Source of the DNA: Halomonas sp.
GTDB taxonomy: Bacteria; Pseudomonadota; Gammaproteobacteria; Pseudomonadales; Halomonadaceae
Assembly: GCF_011050415.1 (NCBI RefSeq)
Contig: NZ_DRFS01000006.1
Coordinates: 124,001 to 188,000 of the forward strand
Direction: 5' to 3'
DNA length: 64,000 nt
Under the pieces are notes generated by a model. That model ran no database searches, was not told the DNA's origin, and was given only the letters and a program-made list of their open reading frames with translations. Positions 43,518 through 53,982 of the stretch are shown here, in pieces. The first letter of the stretch is position 1; every line of letters begins with the position of its first letter. Made by a program: the position numbers and the translations under genes.

Positions 43518-45488
43518 TTATTGGCCGCGCAGAAACAACCGATCTAGCGCTTTGAGGCCCATTTGAGTCCATGTCGGGCGACCATGGTTGCACTGGTCGC
43601 TGCGCTCGGTGCGCTCCATATCGCGCAGTAAGGCGTTCATTTCATCAATGGTAAGGCGGCGATTAGCACGCACGCTACCGTGACACGCCATGGTGGAGAG
43701 CAGCTCGTGAAGTCGCGCTTCAACCTGATGAGTACGCCCGTAGCGTGCTAACTCTTCGAGCATTTGACGCACCAGGGCTTCCGGGTCAGCCTGGGCCAGC
43801 AAAGCGGGTAACTGGCGCACGAGTAGGGTTTCTGGCCCTGCGATATCCAACTCAATGCCCAGCTTTGCGATAGCCTCTTGCTCACTTTCGGCTGTCGCTA
43901 CCTCTGCCCGACTAGCCGCAATGGAAACCGGCACCAGCAGCGGCTGGGCATCAAGCCCTTTAGCGGCGGCCAGCTGAGTTTTCATCCGCTCGTAAACAAT
44001 CCGCTCGTGGGCAGCGTGCATGTCCACCAGCACCAAGCCCTGGGCGTTCTGCGCAACGATATAGATACCGTGCAACTGACCCAACGCGAAACCCAACGGT
44101 GGCGGCGCAGTGGGGTCATCATCGGGCATCATACGCGGGACTTCACGCACTTCGCTGACTGCTTCTCTACCAGCCCTTTCACTGGGGGCACTCGCCTGAG
44201 GTGTTAACAGCGACTCTTCATGATTGGGGTGTAATGCCTGATAACCCTGCATAAAACGTCGGACGCGCTCAGCACCGGGGTGCCGATCTGGCGAATGGGT
44301 CAGTGCAATACCCTGCTGCTGCCAGCGTGGCTGCTCAATGCCCTTATCCATGCCCCGTTCTAAGCCCTGTTCAGCGCTCTCACTAGTCAGCTCTTGCTGT
44401 GCTGGCGAAAGAGAGCCTTCATGGGCCTGAGTCGCTAACACATCAGCACCTTGCTCATCACTTTCAGCGGGCTTAGAGGACGCTAAGCAGTGGTGCAAAC
44501 TTGAATAGAGGAAGTCATGCACCATACGACCATCACGAAAACGCACTTCATGTTTGGTCGGGTGAACATTGACATCGACGACATCAGGGTCCAGCTCCAG
44601 ATAGAGCACAAACACGGGATGACGGCCGTTAAACAGCACATCGCGATAGGCTTGGCGCACGGCATGGGCCACCAGGCGGTCGCGCACCACGCGGCCATTG
44701 ACAAAAAAGTACTGCTGATCCGCCTGGGAGCGGGAATGCGTCGGCAGACCCACCCAGCCGCTTAACCGCAAGCCACCGGCTTCGCGTTCGATATAGCGGG
44801 CGTGCTCAATAAAATTCTTGCCCAGCAGCGAGGCAATTCGACGCTCACGCGCCGCCGCCGAGTGCCCAGGCGGAAGCTGATGAACGACTTTCTGATTGTG
44901 GCGTAACACCCAGGCGATGTCATAGCGCGATAGCGCCTGGCGACGAAAGGCCTCCTCCACATGGGCAAATTCGGTCTTCTCGGTACGCAGAAACTTTCGT
45001 CGCGCGGGGGTATTAAAAAATAGATCGCGCACGCCCACACTAGTGCCCCGCGGGTGCGGCGCAGGGGTTACCCGGGCTTCCATTCCTCGCCCTTCCGCGA
45101 CGACTCGCCAACCCTGGCGAGGGTCTTCATCAGCGTTTGAGATCAACTCCAGCCGAGAAACCGAGCTGATAGATGCCAGCGCCTCACCCCGAAAACCCAG
45201 TGAGCTGACACCCTCCAGATCCTCAAGACTGCCGATTTTGCTGGTCGCATGACGAGCCAGCGCCAGCGGTAAATCCTGTTCGCCAATACCAATGCCGTCG
45301 TCACGCACTTTGATTAGCCGTGTCCCACCCTGCTCGATTTCCACCTCGATGCGCTGACTGCCCGCATCGATGGCATTTTCGATTAGCTCTTTGGTCACCG
45401 ATGCAGGGCGCTCGACCACTTCTCCGGCGGCAATCTGGTTAGCCAGCCGAGGATCAAGCACATGAATACGCGGTGCGTTAGAGGACAT
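43518..45488 (-). CDS. mutL: DNA mismatch repair protein MutL
   Basis: MutL couples mismatch recognition by MutS to strand incision. The 656-residue protein has the GHKL ATPase motifs ([27 protein letters not shown] with GFRGEAL), a long low-conservation linker (about 330-450) and the C-terminal dimerisation domain. That domain shows an endonuclease-like motif [12 protein letters not shown] plus ACHGSVR and CNHGRPTW, unlike E. coli MutL. The start at 45488 ([19 protein letters not shown]) fits the family; the longer frame crosses the gap to amiB. Confidence 0.97.
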   Translation of the reverse strand: MSSNAPRIHVLDPRLANQIAAGEVVERPASVTKELIENAIDAGSQRIEVEIEQGGTRLIKVRDDGIGIGEQDLPLALARHATSKIGSLEDLEGVSSLGFRGEALASISSVSRLELISNADEDPRQGWRVVAEGRGMEARVTPAPHPRGTSVGVRDLFFNTPARRKFLRTEKTEFAHVEEAFRRQALSRYDIAWVLRHNQKVVHQLPPGHSAAARERRIASLLGKNFIEHARYIEREAGGLRLSGWVGLPTHSRSQADQQYFFVNGRVVRDRLVAHAVRQAYRDVLFNGRHPVFVLYLELDPDVVDVNVHPTKHEVRFRDGRMVHDFLYSSLHHCLASSKPAESDEQGADVLATQAHEGSLSPAQQELTSESAEQGLERGMDKGIEQPRWQQQGIALTHSPDRHPGAERVRRFMQGYQALHPNHEESLLTPQASAPSERAGREAVSEVREVPRMMPDDDPTAPPPLGFALGQLHGIYIVAQNAQGLVLVDMHAAHERIVYERMKTQLAAAKGLDAQPLLVPVSIAASRAEVATAESEQEAIAKLGIELDIAGPETLLVRQLPALLAQADPEALVRQMLEELARYGRTHQVEARLHELLSTMACHGSVRANRRLTIDEMNALLRDMERTERSDQCNHGRPTWTQMGLKALDRLFLRGQ

Positions 45489-45504
45489 ATCAGTCAACCA
45501 AACC

Positions 45505-46968
45505 TCACGAGCTGGGAATGCGTAATACTTGGCCAACGCGAATCACGTCACCGCTTAAATCGTTCGCCTGCCGAAGCTGGTTTACCGGAACACCATGACG
45601 AACCGCAATCGCTGACAGGGTATCGCCCGTCTGAATACGGTACTCATTCCCCGACGGGCGACGCTGATTGTCGCGCTGCCAGGCGAGCAAGCTAGCCGGT
45701 GGCGGGTAGCGCTCAAAGTGCTCACGCAAGCCACCAAAAATCGCTTGGGAAAGGCCAGCTTGATGCACAGGGTCACGCAAACGGCGCTCTTCATCAGGGT
45801 TGGAAATAAAGCCCACCTCAATTAACAGGGATGGAATATCAGGCGATTTCAGCACCATGAATCCAGCCTGCTCCACCCGTGATTTATGCAGGCGATTAAC
45901 CCGCCCCAACTGTTCTAATACCTGCCCGCCCACCGAGAGGGAGTCATTGAGGGTCGCGGTCATGGTCAAATCCAACAGCACGCCGCGTAGCACTTGATCC
46001 CTGTCGCGCAGCGAGAGGCTGCCGTCGACGCCACCAATCAAGTCAGAACGGTTCTCGCTATCCGCTAGCCACTGGGCTGTTTCTGATGTCGCACCGCGCT
46101 GGGAAAGTGCATACACCGAACTACCCTGAGGGCGTGGACTGGTAAAGGCATCGGCGTGGATTGAAACAAAGAAGTCTGCTTTTTGCTCGCGGGCTAACGC
46201 CGTACGTTGGCGCAAACCAAGATAGTAATCGCCATCACGCACCAGCACGGCCTTGAAACCATCGGTATTATTTACCTGAGACGCCAAGCGACGGGAAATT
46301 TCCAGCACGACATCTTTTTCCCGCGTCCCCGCTGGCCCGATGGCACCTGGATCCTCACCGCCGTGGCCGGCATCAATGGCGATAATGATATCTCTGCGCG
46401 GGTGAGGTCTGGCTTCCTGCACTTCAATGGGCTCTTGTTGCGCTGGGGTAGCAGGCGCTGCACTGCCAGGCACTTGCTCTTGGGCAACCGGACGCTGAGA
46501 TTGAATTTCCTGCTCGCGAATCATCGCTTCAATAGGATCAATGGGGTTTTCAACGGCACTTTCACCTGGATATTCCAAATCAACAACCAAGCGATGACCA
46601 TATTGATCATTGGGTGGCAGCGAAAAGTGGCGCGGCTCAATCTCGCGATTGAGTTCAAGCACCACCCGCAAGCCCCCTCCTTCACGCAGCCCTGAGCGCA
46701 CAGAGGTAATAGCGCTGTCATGCAACGGCAGTGTACTAGGGTCGGTATCCATTTGCGTATCATCTAAATCAATCACCAACCGCGCCGGATTATCCAGTGA
46801 AAACACATTGGCGTTGGCCGCGCTCGACAAATCAAACACTAACCGCGCATGATCGGGCGCTGCCCAAAGGCGCATACTTTCAACGCTAGATGCTTGAACA
46901 GAACCGGCCACCAGGGCAAAAAAACTAACGGCTAATAGGCGATATATATTCGCCACTGTGCCCTTCAT
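45505..46968 (-). CDS. amiB: N-acetylmuramoyl-L-alanine amidase (AmiB/AmiC type)
   Basis: It cleaves stem peptides from septal peptidoglycan in the periplasm. The protein of about 487 residues has a signal peptide (cleavage after about residue 27, VQASS), an N-terminal AMIN domain (about 30-130), a Gln/Pro-rich linker, the Amidase_3 zinc domain ([30 protein letters not shown]) and a C-terminal LysM domain ([18 protein letters not shown]). The ATG at 46968 overlaps the tsaE stop as ATGA; an ATG two codons earlier is possible. LysM and position match AmiB. Confidence 0.94.
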   Translation of the reverse strand: MKGTVANIYRLLAVSFFALVAGSVQASSVESMRLWAAPDHARLVFDLSSAANANVFSLDNPARLVIDLDDTQMDTDPSTLPLHDSAITSVRSGLREGGGLRVVLELNREIEPRHFSLPPNDQYGHRLVVDLEYPGESAVENPIDPIEAMIREQEIQSQRPVAQEQVPGSAAPATPAQQEPIEVQEARPHPRRDIIIAIDAGHGGEDPGAIGPAGTREKDVVLEISRRLASQVNNTDGFKAVLVRDGDYYLGLRQRTALAREQKADFFVSIHADAFTSPRPQGSSVYALSQRGATSETAQWLADSENRSDLIGGVDGSLSLRDRDQVLRGVLLDLTMTATLNDSLSVGGQVLEQLGRVNRLHKSRVEQAGFMVLKSPDIPSLLIEVGFISNPDEERRLRDPVHQAGLSQAIFGGLREHFERYPPPASLLAWQRDNQRRPSGNEYRIQTGDTLSAIAVRHGVPVNQLRQANDLSGDVIRVGQVLRIPSS

Positions 46969-47462
46969 TTCCATTGAATCACACCGTTCTCCAACTGATC
47001 GGAACTTATCTTGCTCTGCAGTCGTTCAAGCACGTCTTCGCCTTTAGGACTGCAAGCCATTAATGAAGCCAGGCGCCCTTGCACAGCCACTTCCAAAACT
47101 AAGCGAAGGTCAGGCGATGGCAACCACCCCTCTCCCCGACTAGGCCATTCAACAAAAATGAGGGCATCGTCGTCCAACACATCACGACCACCGATAAACT
47201 CAAGCTCTTCAGGGTCTGAGAGCCGGTATAAATCCAAATGATAAATACGCTGGGAACCCAGTTCATAGGGCTCAACCAATGTATAAGTGGGGCTTTTAAC
47301 GGCACCTTGATAGCCATAGGCACGCAACATGCCTCGGGTCATCGTGGTTTTGCCGGCCCCCAGCTCGCCCTCTAAATAAACTAACCCACGACCCTGCAAA
47401 GCTTGCCCTAGCGCTTCACCAAACGCGACCTGGGCCTCTTCATTGTCTAATTGCACCTGCAT
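46965..47462 (-). CDS. tsaE: tRNA threonylcarbamoylation ATPase TsaE
   Basis: TsaE works with TsaB and TsaD to form t6A37 in tRNAs reading ANN codons. The 165-residue protein has Walker A GELGAGKTTMTRGMLRAYG (about residue 35), the VKSPTYTLVEPYE segment and the HLDLYRL and FVEWPSRGEGWLP motifs. The ATG at 47462 has AAGG upstream; an alternative TTG at 47477 would overlap the nnrDE stop. It is coupled to amiB. Confidence 0.95.
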   Translation of the reverse strand: MQVQLDNEEAQVAFGEALGQALQGRGLVYLEGELGAGKTTMTRGMLRAYGYQGAVKSPTYTLVEPYELGSQRIYHLDLYRLSDPEELEFIGGRDVLDDDALIFVEWPSRGEGWLPSPDLRLVLEVAVQGRLASLMACSPKGEDVLERLQSKISSDQLENGVIQWK

Positions 47463-47473
47463 GTGGGCTGCCT

Positions 47474-48967
47474 TCAAGGATTAATCAATTTTCGCGCATA
47501 GGATGCCAGATCGCTGGCCAGCAGGCCACGCTCTCCGTCTATCTCGGCGGCGCGATCAGCGGCTAATGCATGCACCATGGTAGCCAGCCAGGCACTAAAC
47601 TCCACATCACCTCGTTGAGCAACTAATGCGCCCAGCATACCGCTAAGCACATCGCCCATTCCGCCACTGGCCATTCCTGGATTGCCGTAGGGGCAAACGA
47701 CTAATCCACTGGGGCCCGCAATGAGGCTTCCAGCACCCTTTAAAATCACTACGCCACCACGCGCACGCTGCAGCGCCTGAACAGCTGCAGGTCGATCTGA
47801 TTGGATATCCGCCACGGTACAGCCCAGTAACCTGGCGGCTTCACCGGGGTGCGGCGTCAATATCCAGTTATCGCGCCGAACATCTGGCCACTGTCGCGCC
47901 AAAAGATTCAACCCATCGGCATCGACCACTAGCGGCGCGTTTGACTGCAAAGCACTTTGCAGTACTGCCTGTCCCCAAGCGGCCTGCCCAAGGCCCGGCC
48001 CTACCACCACCACATCGGCGTTTTGGGGTAACTCACTTGCCTCAGCCCCACCGCGCACTGCATGGGCCATCACCTCTGGGCAGCGTACCAAACTGGCAGT
48101 GATATGTTCAGGCGCCGTTGCCAAGCTTACTTTACCAGCACCCAACCGGGCAGCCGCTTGGCACGCCAATAGGGCCGCACCGCCGAAACCAAGGGCGCCC
48201 CCCATCACCAATACATGCCCCATTGTGCCTTTATGGCTGGTACGTAGACGTGGTGTAAATGCCTCCGTCAGCAGTGAATCATCCAGCCGCCAGGCGGTGG
48301 GTGGAATATCGAAATAGGCCTGGGCTTTCACACCCAGCGGACGAAAATCGATCTCACCGGTATAGGCGGGTGCATCACCGGTATGCAAACCAATTTTATC
48401 GCCGATAAAAGTCACCGTGCAGGCGGCCTGAACAGCAATATCTGTCACCGCTCCTGTGTCAGCAACGAGCCCGGAGGGAATATCAATCGACAGTACCGGC
48501 CGAGGAGCGGCATTAATCATTTCAATAGCGCGCCGGAAGCGCCCTGTCACTTCACCCGTTAAACCGGTGCCCAGCAGCGCATCAATGATAACTTCGCCAC
48601 TAAATTCTGTACCTGCATGCCACTCTTCACAGCCCACTCCCGCCGATGTTGCGAGCTGGGCAGCCCGTTCTGCGTCACCGCTTAACGCCGTTAAAGGCTT
48701 CAAGGTAATCCGCTGCACTTTGAGACCGGACTGCATCGCCAACGCAGCGAGCACGTGCCCATCGCCACCGTTATTACCACTGCCACATATCACCGTTAAA
48801 CTACGGACTTGCGGCCAGCGCGAGCGGAAGCTATGCCAAGCACTTGAAGCGGCACGCTGCATTAACGCAAAACCATCAATACCACCGGCAATTGTACGTC
48901 GATCTAGCTCGCGCACTTGGGCTGCTTTGTATAGCGGGCGTAGCATGGAAGTATTCGGGACCGTCAC
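47474..48967 (-). CDS. nnr: Bifunctional NAD(P)HX epimerase/dehydratase
   Basis: It repairs hydrated NADH and NADPH. The N-terminal YjeF_N epimerase domain (about residues 1-210) has CGSGNNGGDGHVLA and SIDIPSGLVAD; the C-terminal ribokinase-like dehydratase domain (about 225-490) has the LTPHPGEAARLLG loop and the catalytic GNPGMASGGMGDVLSG. The start is GTG at 48967, with AAAGGAG 6 nt upstream; an upstream ATG would add 15 residues. It heads the nnr-tsaE-amiB-mutL-miaA-hfq series and is divergent from queG. Confidence 0.95.
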   Translation of the reverse strand: MTVPNTSMLRPLYKAAQVRELDRRTIAGGIDGFALMQRAASSAWHSFRSRWPQVRSLTVICGSGNNGGDGHVLAALAMQSGLKVQRITLKPLTALSGDAERAAQLATSAGVGCEEWHAGTEFSGEVIIDALLGTGLTGEVTGRFRRAIEMINAAPRPVLSIDIPSGLVADTGAVTDIAVQAACTVTFIGDKIGLHTGDAPAYTGEIDFRPLGVKAQAYFDIPPTAWRLDDSLLTEAFTPRLRTSHKGTMGHVLVMGGALGFGGAALLACQAAARLGAGKVSLATAPEHITASLVRCPEVMAHAVRGGAEASELPQNADVVVVGPGLGQAAWGQAVLQSALQSNAPLVVDADGLNLLARQWPDVRRDNWILTPHPGEAARLLGCTVADIQSDRPAAVQALQRARGGVVILKGAGSLIAGPSGLVVCPYGNPGMASGGMGDVLSGMLGALVAQRGDVEFSAWLATMVHALAADRAAEIDGERGLLASDLASYARKLINP

Positions 48968-49072
48968 GATCGCTCCTTTCACATGTTTTGATGGCTGACA
49001 ATGCGTTAGCATAGCGCGCTTAAAGCCTAGATGTTGATTGACTACCTATTTGACTGAATTGTTTGAATAACC

Positions 49073-50200
49073 ATGCCGAATTCCACTGCCTTTGCACATT
49101 CTAGCCAAGCATTAACGAATGAAGCGCTTGTTCGTCTTGCCGACCTAATTAAAACCTGGGGCCGCGAGCTGGGCTTTCAGCAGGTTGGCATCACCGATAC
49201 TGAACTGTCGGCTCATGAGGCCCACCTCGACGCATGGCTGGAAAAAGGGTACCACGGCGAAATGGGCTTTATGGCGAAACATGGCACCAAGCGCACCCGC
49301 CCAGCGGAACTGGAGCCCGGCACTCAGCGCATTATCAGCGTGCGCATGGACTACCTGCCAGCAGAGGTGGAGAGCACCAAGGTACTTGGCCAGCCATCGC
49401 GCGCCTATGTCTCCCGCTATGCCCTGGGGCGTGATTATCACAAGCTAATTCGCAAACGGTTAGCCCTATTAGCAAAAAAAATTGAGCAGGAAGTCGGCAG
49501 CTTCGGTTACCGCGCTTTTGTCGACTCAGCGCCGGTGATGGAACGCGCCCTTGCGCAAAAGGCGGGATTGGGTTGGTTTGGTAAAAACGCCATGTTACTC
49601 AACCCTAAAGCGGGCTCGCTGTTTTTTCTTGGCGAACTCTATACCGACCTGCCGCTACCCATTGACGCTCCCTTTGAACACGAGCATTGCGGCAGTTGTA
49701 GTGCGTGCAAAACCACCTGCCCAACCGGTGCCATTGTTGATGACAAAGTAATCGACTCGCGTAAGTGCATTTCCTACCTCACCATTGAGCTACATGGTGC
49801 CATTCCGGTGGAGTTTCGCCGTGCGATGGGTAACCGGATCTATGGCTGCGATGACTGCCAACTCGTGTGCCCTTTTACTCGCTTTACCCGCACTACCCAG
49901 GAAAATGACTTTGCGCCGCGCCATGATCTAGACCGCGCATCGCTTTTAAGCCTATTTTCCTGGGGCGAAGCGGAATTTCTCGATAAAACCGCCGGCAGCC
50001 CCATTCGGCGCATTGGCTATGAGCGATGGCTGCGCAATATCGCCATTGGCCTGGGTAACGCGCCCTGGAGTAAGGCCGTGGAAGCCGCCCTATTCGCACG
50101 TAGAGCCTACCCAAGCGCACTGGTGCGTGAACACGTGACCTGGGCGCTTGAGGAGCAGCGCCTCAAGCGCGGTGAGCGTATCGCCACAGACTCGTCTTAA
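49073..50200 (+). CDS. queG: Epoxyqueuosine reductase QueG
   Basis: QueG reduces epoxyqueuosine in tRNA to queuosine using cobalamin and two [4Fe-4S] clusters, which fits a cell that makes adenosyl-corrinoids (btuR is nearby). The 375-residue protein has the N-terminal cobalamin-binding DUF1730 domain (about 20-180) and two ferredoxin motifs CGSCSACKTTCPTGAI and CDDCQLVCPFTRF. The ATG at 49073 gives the normal length. It converges with orn over a 16-bp gap. Confidence 0.96.
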   Translation: MPNSTAFAHSSQALTNEALVRLADLIKTWGRELGFQQVGITDTELSAHEAHLDAWLEKGYHGEMGFMAKHGTKRTRPAELEPGTQRIISVRMDYLPAEVESTKVLGQPSRAYVSRYALGRDYHKLIRKRLALLAKKIEQEVGSFGYRAFVDSAPVMERALAQKAGLGWFGKNAMLLNPKAGSLFFLGELYTDLPLPIDAPFEHEHCGSCSACKTTCPTGAIVDDKVIDSRKCISYLTIELHGAIPVEFRRAMGNRIYGCDDCQLVCPFTRFTRTTQENDFAPRHDLDRASLLSLFSWGEAEFLDKTAGSPIRRIGYERWLRNIAIGLGNAPWSKAVEAALFARRAYPSALVREHVTWALEEQRLKRGERIATDSS

Positions 50201-50216
50201 GCGCTACTCTTCTTAG

Positions 50217-50813
50217 CTATTCTTCCTCTTCGTCGCTGCGCTGATCAACACGTAAAAACGTACTGCGATAGTGAGCCAGTTCAGCAATCGACTCTTTAAT
50301 ATCGTCCATCGCCAGATGCACATTTTGCTTACTAAAACCCGCCAATGCGCCTGGATTCCAGCGTTTAGCCACCTCTTTTAACGTCGATACATCAAGGTTG
50401 CGGTAGTGGAAAAAGTTAAGCAGCGCAGGCATCTCACGCTCTAGAAAGCGACGATCCTGGTGGATACTGTTACCGCACATGGGCGACGAGCCCGCCACCG
50501 CGTACTGCTGCAAAAAAGCCAGGGTCTGCTGCTCGGCTTCCGCCGTTGCCACTTGGCTGGCTTTCACCCGGGCAACCAAGCCCGACTCGCCATGGGTCTT
50601 CTGATTCCACTCATCCATTTGCGCCAACAGACTATCAGGCTGCTTCACCGCAATTGCAGGCCCCTCAGCGATAACGTTCAAGTCTGCATCGGTAATCAGT
50701 GTGGCGACTTCAATAATGCGCTCTTTATTGGGATCTAAACCGGTCATTTCCAAGTCAATCCAAATCAGCAAATCATCGCGTGGAGCCGTTGCATCCGTTG
50801 TCTCGTTACTCAT
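50217..50813 (-). CDS. orn: Oligoribonuclease
   Basis: Orn degrades short RNAs, including pGpG from cyclic di-GMP turnover. The 198-residue DEDDh exonuclease has [10 protein letters not shown] (DE), the [17 protein letters not shown] segment (D) and the final [18 protein letters not shown] (H...D). Family length is normal. It is divergent from rsgA. Confidence 0.97.
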   Translation of the reverse strand: MSNETTDATAPRDDLLIWIDLEMTGLDPNKERIIEVATLITDADLNVIAEGPAIAVKQPDSLLAQMDEWNQKTHGESGLVARVKASQVATAEAEQQTLAFLQQYAVAGSSPMCGNSIHQDRRFLEREMPALLNFFHYRNLDVSTLKEVAKRWNPGALAGFSKQNVHLAMDDIKESIAELAHYRSTFLRVDQRSDEEEE

Positions 50814-50927
50814 TACCGTTATCCTTTGCCCAAATGACTATTAACATCTTTCAAGTGTGCCTTAAATAAGCTCGCCGAGCAGCTATACAGGCCAGCTTGG
50901 CGACTAGATAAATACAATGACCCCTTT

Positions 50928-50958
50928 GCTAGGTACAATGGAGCCTATTGTACCTAGC
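50928..50958. promoter_or_regulatory. Perfect 12-bp inverted repeat just before rsgA
   Basis: GCTAGGTACAAT (50928-50939) and ATTGTACCTAGC (50947-50958) flank a 7-nt spacer, ending 11 bp before the rsgA ATG. There is no T-tract. It could be an operator in the orn-rsgA divergent region or a leader hairpin that restricts ribosome access. Confidence 0.6.
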
Positions 50959-50969
50959 ATCGGGTAGAC

Positions 50970-51989
50970 ATGAGCAAACGTAAATTAAGTCGCCAGCAAC
51001 AGTGGCGAGTCGAGAAAGTCCAAGCGGAACGTGCCCAACGTGCTGAAAAGCGTGATGTGCAAGACGCTGAAAAACTCGCCGCTGGCGAATACGGCGCCGA
51101 ACAACCGGGGCGCGTCGTTGCTCACTTTGGCCGCACGTTAGAAGTGCGTAACTCTGAGAATGAACCGGTGCGCTGCCATTTGCGCGCCAACCTGGATGGC
51201 TTGGTCACTGGCGACCGAGTGATATGGCGCGCAGGACAAGAAGGCTCAGGCGTCGTAGTGGCCCGTGAAGAGCGCGACAGCGTACTCAAACGACCCGACG
51301 CACGAGGTCTACTCAAACCAGTCGCAGCCAATATTGATCAGCTGTTGATCGTATTTGCCGTAGAGCCTGCCCCCCACGCCAACCTCATCGATCGCTACCT
51401 GGTGGCCGCCGAAGCCACCGGCATTGCCCCGGTGCTGGTGCTCAACAAGACCGACCTGTTGCCTGAAGATGGCGGCGAGCTAGGCAAGCTCCTAGAGCGC
51501 TATCGCGACCTGGGCTACCCCGTGGTGCGCACTACCACCGCCACAGACACAGGGTTGGATGAGCTGCGCAGCCAGCTTGAAGGCCGCACCTCAGTATTCG
51601 TCGGCCAGAGCGGCGTGGGTAAATCATCGCTGATTGACCTGCTGCTACCCGATGAGACGCTACGCATTGGCGCGCTTTCAGAAGACTCCCGCAAAGGCAC
51701 TCATACCACCACCACAGCACGCCTCTATACCATGAGTCGCGCCGAGGTAGCCGATGGTGACTTAATCGACTCACCAGGCATTCGTGAGTTTGGTTTGGTG
51801 CACCTCAATGAACAGGAAGTCACTGACGGCTTTATTGAGTTTCATGACTATATTGGTCACTGCCGTTTTCGTGACTGCCGTCATCGCAATGAGCCTGGCT
51901 GCGCTTTACTTGCAGCAGTTGATGCAGGCAAGATTCATCCAGCACGCTTTGCCAGCTATCGCCGTATTCTTGATAGCTTGGACAGCTAA
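50970..51989 (+). CDS. rsgA: Small ribosomal subunit biogenesis GTPase RsgA
   Basis: RsgA checks late 30S assembly and is a circularly permuted GTPase. The 339-residue protein has a basic N-terminal extension, an OB-fold (about 60-110), the permuted G motifs NKTD (G4), GQSGVGKSSL (G1) and DSPGIREFGL (G3), and a C-terminal zinc finger with CRFRDCRHRNEPGCAL. The ATG at 50970 starts a typical MSKRKLSRQQ terminus. No strong ribosome site is visible because the upstream sequence is occupied by a palindrome. Confidence 0.97.
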   Translation: MSKRKLSRQQQWRVEKVQAERAQRAEKRDVQDAEKLAAGEYGAEQPGRVVAHFGRTLEVRNSENEPVRCHLRANLDGLVTGDRVIWRAGQEGSGVVVAREERDSVLKRPDARGLLKPVAANIDQLLIVFAVEPAPHANLIDRYLVAAEATGIAPVLVLNKTDLLPEDGGELGKLLERYRDLGYPVVRTTTATDTGLDELRSQLEGRTSVFVGQSGVGKSSLIDLLLPDETLRIGALSEDSRKGTHTTTTARLYTMSRAEVADGDLIDSPGIREFGLVHLNEQEVTDGFIEFHDYIGHCRFRDCRHRNEPGCALLAAVDAGKIHPARFASYRRILDSLDS

Positions 51990-52027
51990 TTTCTATTGTC
52001 TCAATGTTCAGAGACAAGGAGCCAAAC

Positions 52028-52870
52028 ATGAGTACAGCAAGCCAATCGTCGGAAGCTAACCTGCTGCCGCTAATCGTTGAACCGGAACAGTTGCTGGAAC
52101 ACATAGCTGATCCGCAACTATTGATTATCGATGTACCGGTCAACGGCGACAGTTATCGCCAGGGCCATGTACCGGGCGCTATTTTTCTCGATTTTCGCTA
52201 TCTAATGCGCGGTGATGGGCCAGTGCCCAACGATGTTCCCAGCGTCGAGGCGTTATCACGGCTCTTCAGCGCCTTGGGCTTGACGCGTGACACCCATGTG
52301 GTGGCTTACGATGATGAAGGCGGCGGCTGGGCAGCACGACTGCTGTGGACACTGGATCTAATTGGCCATACGCGCTACTCCTACCTTAACGGAGGCATTC
52401 ATGCATGGCGCGATGAAGGCCTTGAAGAGAGCAGCGAGCCCACGGCACCTACCCCCAGCGATTATCATGCCGAGATTCTCAACCCCCATGCGCTGATCAC
52501 GGTCGACGAACTCAAAGAGAAGCTCGATGATAAGCAGTTTGCGATCTGGGATGCGCGCTCCAAAGATGAGTACGATGGCGTACGTGGCAACAACAAGTAT
52601 TTGGGCCGCATACCGGGTGCCGTCAATATGGATTGGCTTAACGCCATGGATCGCAATCGCGCCCTGCGCATACGCGATTACGCTGAACTTATTACCGAAT
52701 TGGGCGCCTTAGGCCTAACGCCGGATATGGAAATCGCCACCCATTGCCAGAGCCACCATCGCAGCAGTTTTACCTGGCTGGTCGGCAAGGCATTGGGCTT
52801 TAATATGCGTGGCTACGCGGGCTCCTGGAGCGAGTGGGGCAACCGCGACGACACGCCGATTGAGAAGTAA
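52028..52870 (+). CDS. rhdA: Thiosulfate sulfurtransferase, RhdA-type rhodanese
   Basis: It transfers sulfane sulfur from thiosulfate to cyanide or other thiophilic acceptors. The 280-residue protein has two rhodanese domains: the inactive N-terminal one (about 15-140) and the catalytic C-terminal one with Cys240 in HCQSHHRSS, a loop nearly identical to the RhdA loop of Azotobacter as I recall it. The start at 52028 has AAGGAG upstream. It lies between rsgA and psd, as in Pseudomonas but without motAB between. Confidence 0.9.
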   Translation: MSTASQSSEANLLPLIVEPEQLLEHIADPQLLIIDVPVNGDSYRQGHVPGAIFLDFRYLMRGDGPVPNDVPSVEALSRLFSALGLTRDTHVVAYDDEGGGWAARLLWTLDLIGHTRYSYLNGGIHAWRDEGLEESSEPTAPTPSDYHAEILNPHALITVDELKEKLDDKQFAIWDARSKDEYDGVRGNNKYLGRIPGAVNMDWLNAMDRNRALRIRDYAELITELGALGLTPDMEIATHCQSHHRSSFTWLVGKALGFNMRGYAGSWSEWGNRDDTPIEK

Positions 52871-52949
52871 CCCCCAATAAAGTGTTATGCCGTAAAGACT
52901 AACGTTGTTAGGAAGGAATGTTTACACAGCCTCGGATAACGCCGTGCGG

Positions 52950-53036
52950 GAACAGGTTGAAGCGAGGGTCTTTTGCCATGGATGGCAAAAGTAGCGCCCA
53001 AGGACGGGTTCACAGCGCCCTCGCGGAAACCTGTTC
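52950..53036. repeat. Structured intergenic repeat, copy A
   Basis: An 87-bp element between rhdA and psd. Outer arms GAACAGGTT (52950-52958) and AACCTGTTC (53028-53036) enclose GCGAGGG/CCCTCGC arms, inside which are a 10-bp hairpin around GCCATGGATGGC and a 25-nt core (52993-53017) shared with copy B at 61551-61575 apart from two mismatches. It looks like a mobile REP-like or RNA-structure element; no protein is encoded. Confidence 0.75.
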
Positions 53037-53088
53037 TTGCACAGAGCCGCTCATTTAGGCTTTTAGCCACTGCTACGAAGATATTATT

Positions 53089-53940
53089 GTGACTCTTTCC
53101 CAAAAAGCCTTTTCGCTACTCCAATATCCGCTGCCTCACCACGCGATCTCGCGCCTTACCGGCCAGTTCGCCCAGTGCGATAACCCCTGGGTAAAAAACA
53201 CCCTCATTAAAGCATTTATCAAACAATTTAATGTGGATATGAGCGAAGCGCTGGAGCCCGATCCCACCGCTTACGCGACATTTAACGACTTCTTTACCCG
53301 TGCACTGAAAGACGATGCGCGCCCCTTTGGTGCAGGCATACTAAGCCCCGCCGATGGCACGCTATCCCAATACGGCCGCTTGCAAGCAGGGCAACTGGTG
53401 CAGGCCAAAGGCCACACCTACTCCGCCCAAACCCTGCTCGGCGGCGATAGCATCCTGGCTGAAGAGTTTTTAAAGGGCAGCTTTGCCACTGTCTACCTCT
53501 CCCCTAGCGATTACCACCGCGTACACATGCCAGTAACCGGCACCCTACGCGAAATGATCTACGTTCCAGGTCGGCTATTCTCAGTGAATCAGGCTACTGC
53601 TGCTTATGTGCCGGGCCTGTTTGCCCGCAATGAACGCTTGGTATGTATTTTTGATACAGAGCACGGGGCAATGGCAATGGTATTGGTGGGAGCCATGATT
53701 GTCGCCGCCATTGAAACCGTCTGGTCTGGCCAGGTAACACCGCTTTCAGGCCATCCCCAGCGCATGCAGTTTGGGCAACCTATTGTGTTGGAGAAAGGCG
53801 CAGAGATGGGCCGCTTCAAGCTCGGCTCTACCGTGGTGATGTGTTTTGCCAAGCCGGTGGATTTTGCTGATTTTAAACCTGAAATCAAAGTGCAAATGGG
53901 ACAATCAGTTGGCCACATTGATACACCGATCCTACTATAA
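53089..53940 (+). CDS. psd: Phosphatidylserine decarboxylase Psd
   Basis: Psd makes phosphatidylethanolamine at the inner membrane. The 283-residue proenzyme has [10 protein letters not shown], the HRVHMPVTG region and the autocleavage site LGST (Ser247), which gives the pyruvoyl group. The start is GTG at 53089; no ATG in frame fits the family start better, and the ribosome site is weak. It converges with epmA. Confidence 0.96.
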   Translation: MTLSQKAFSLLQYPLPHHAISRLTGQFAQCDNPWVKNTLIKAFIKQFNVDMSEALEPDPTAYATFNDFFTRALKDDARPFGAGILSPADGTLSQYGRLQAGQLVQAKGHTYSAQTLLGGDSILAEEFLKGSFATVYLSPSDYHRVHMPVTGTLREMIYVPGRLFSVNQATAAYVPGLFARNERLVCIFDTEHGAMAMVLVGAMIVAAIETVWSGQVTPLSGHPQRMQFGQPIVLEKGAEMGRFKLGSTVVMCFAKPVDFADFKPEIKVQMGQSVGHIDTPILL

Positions 53941-53982
53941 TGAACGCCTTCTATAGCGAACGCCTGCGGTAGAGACGTTGCA

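Noticed and set aside
52885..53103. Small open frame on the - strand between rhdA and psd
   Set aside because: It runs through the structured repeat copy A, overlaps the psd start and has no family resemblance or ribosome site; the RNA/DNA structure explains the sequence better.
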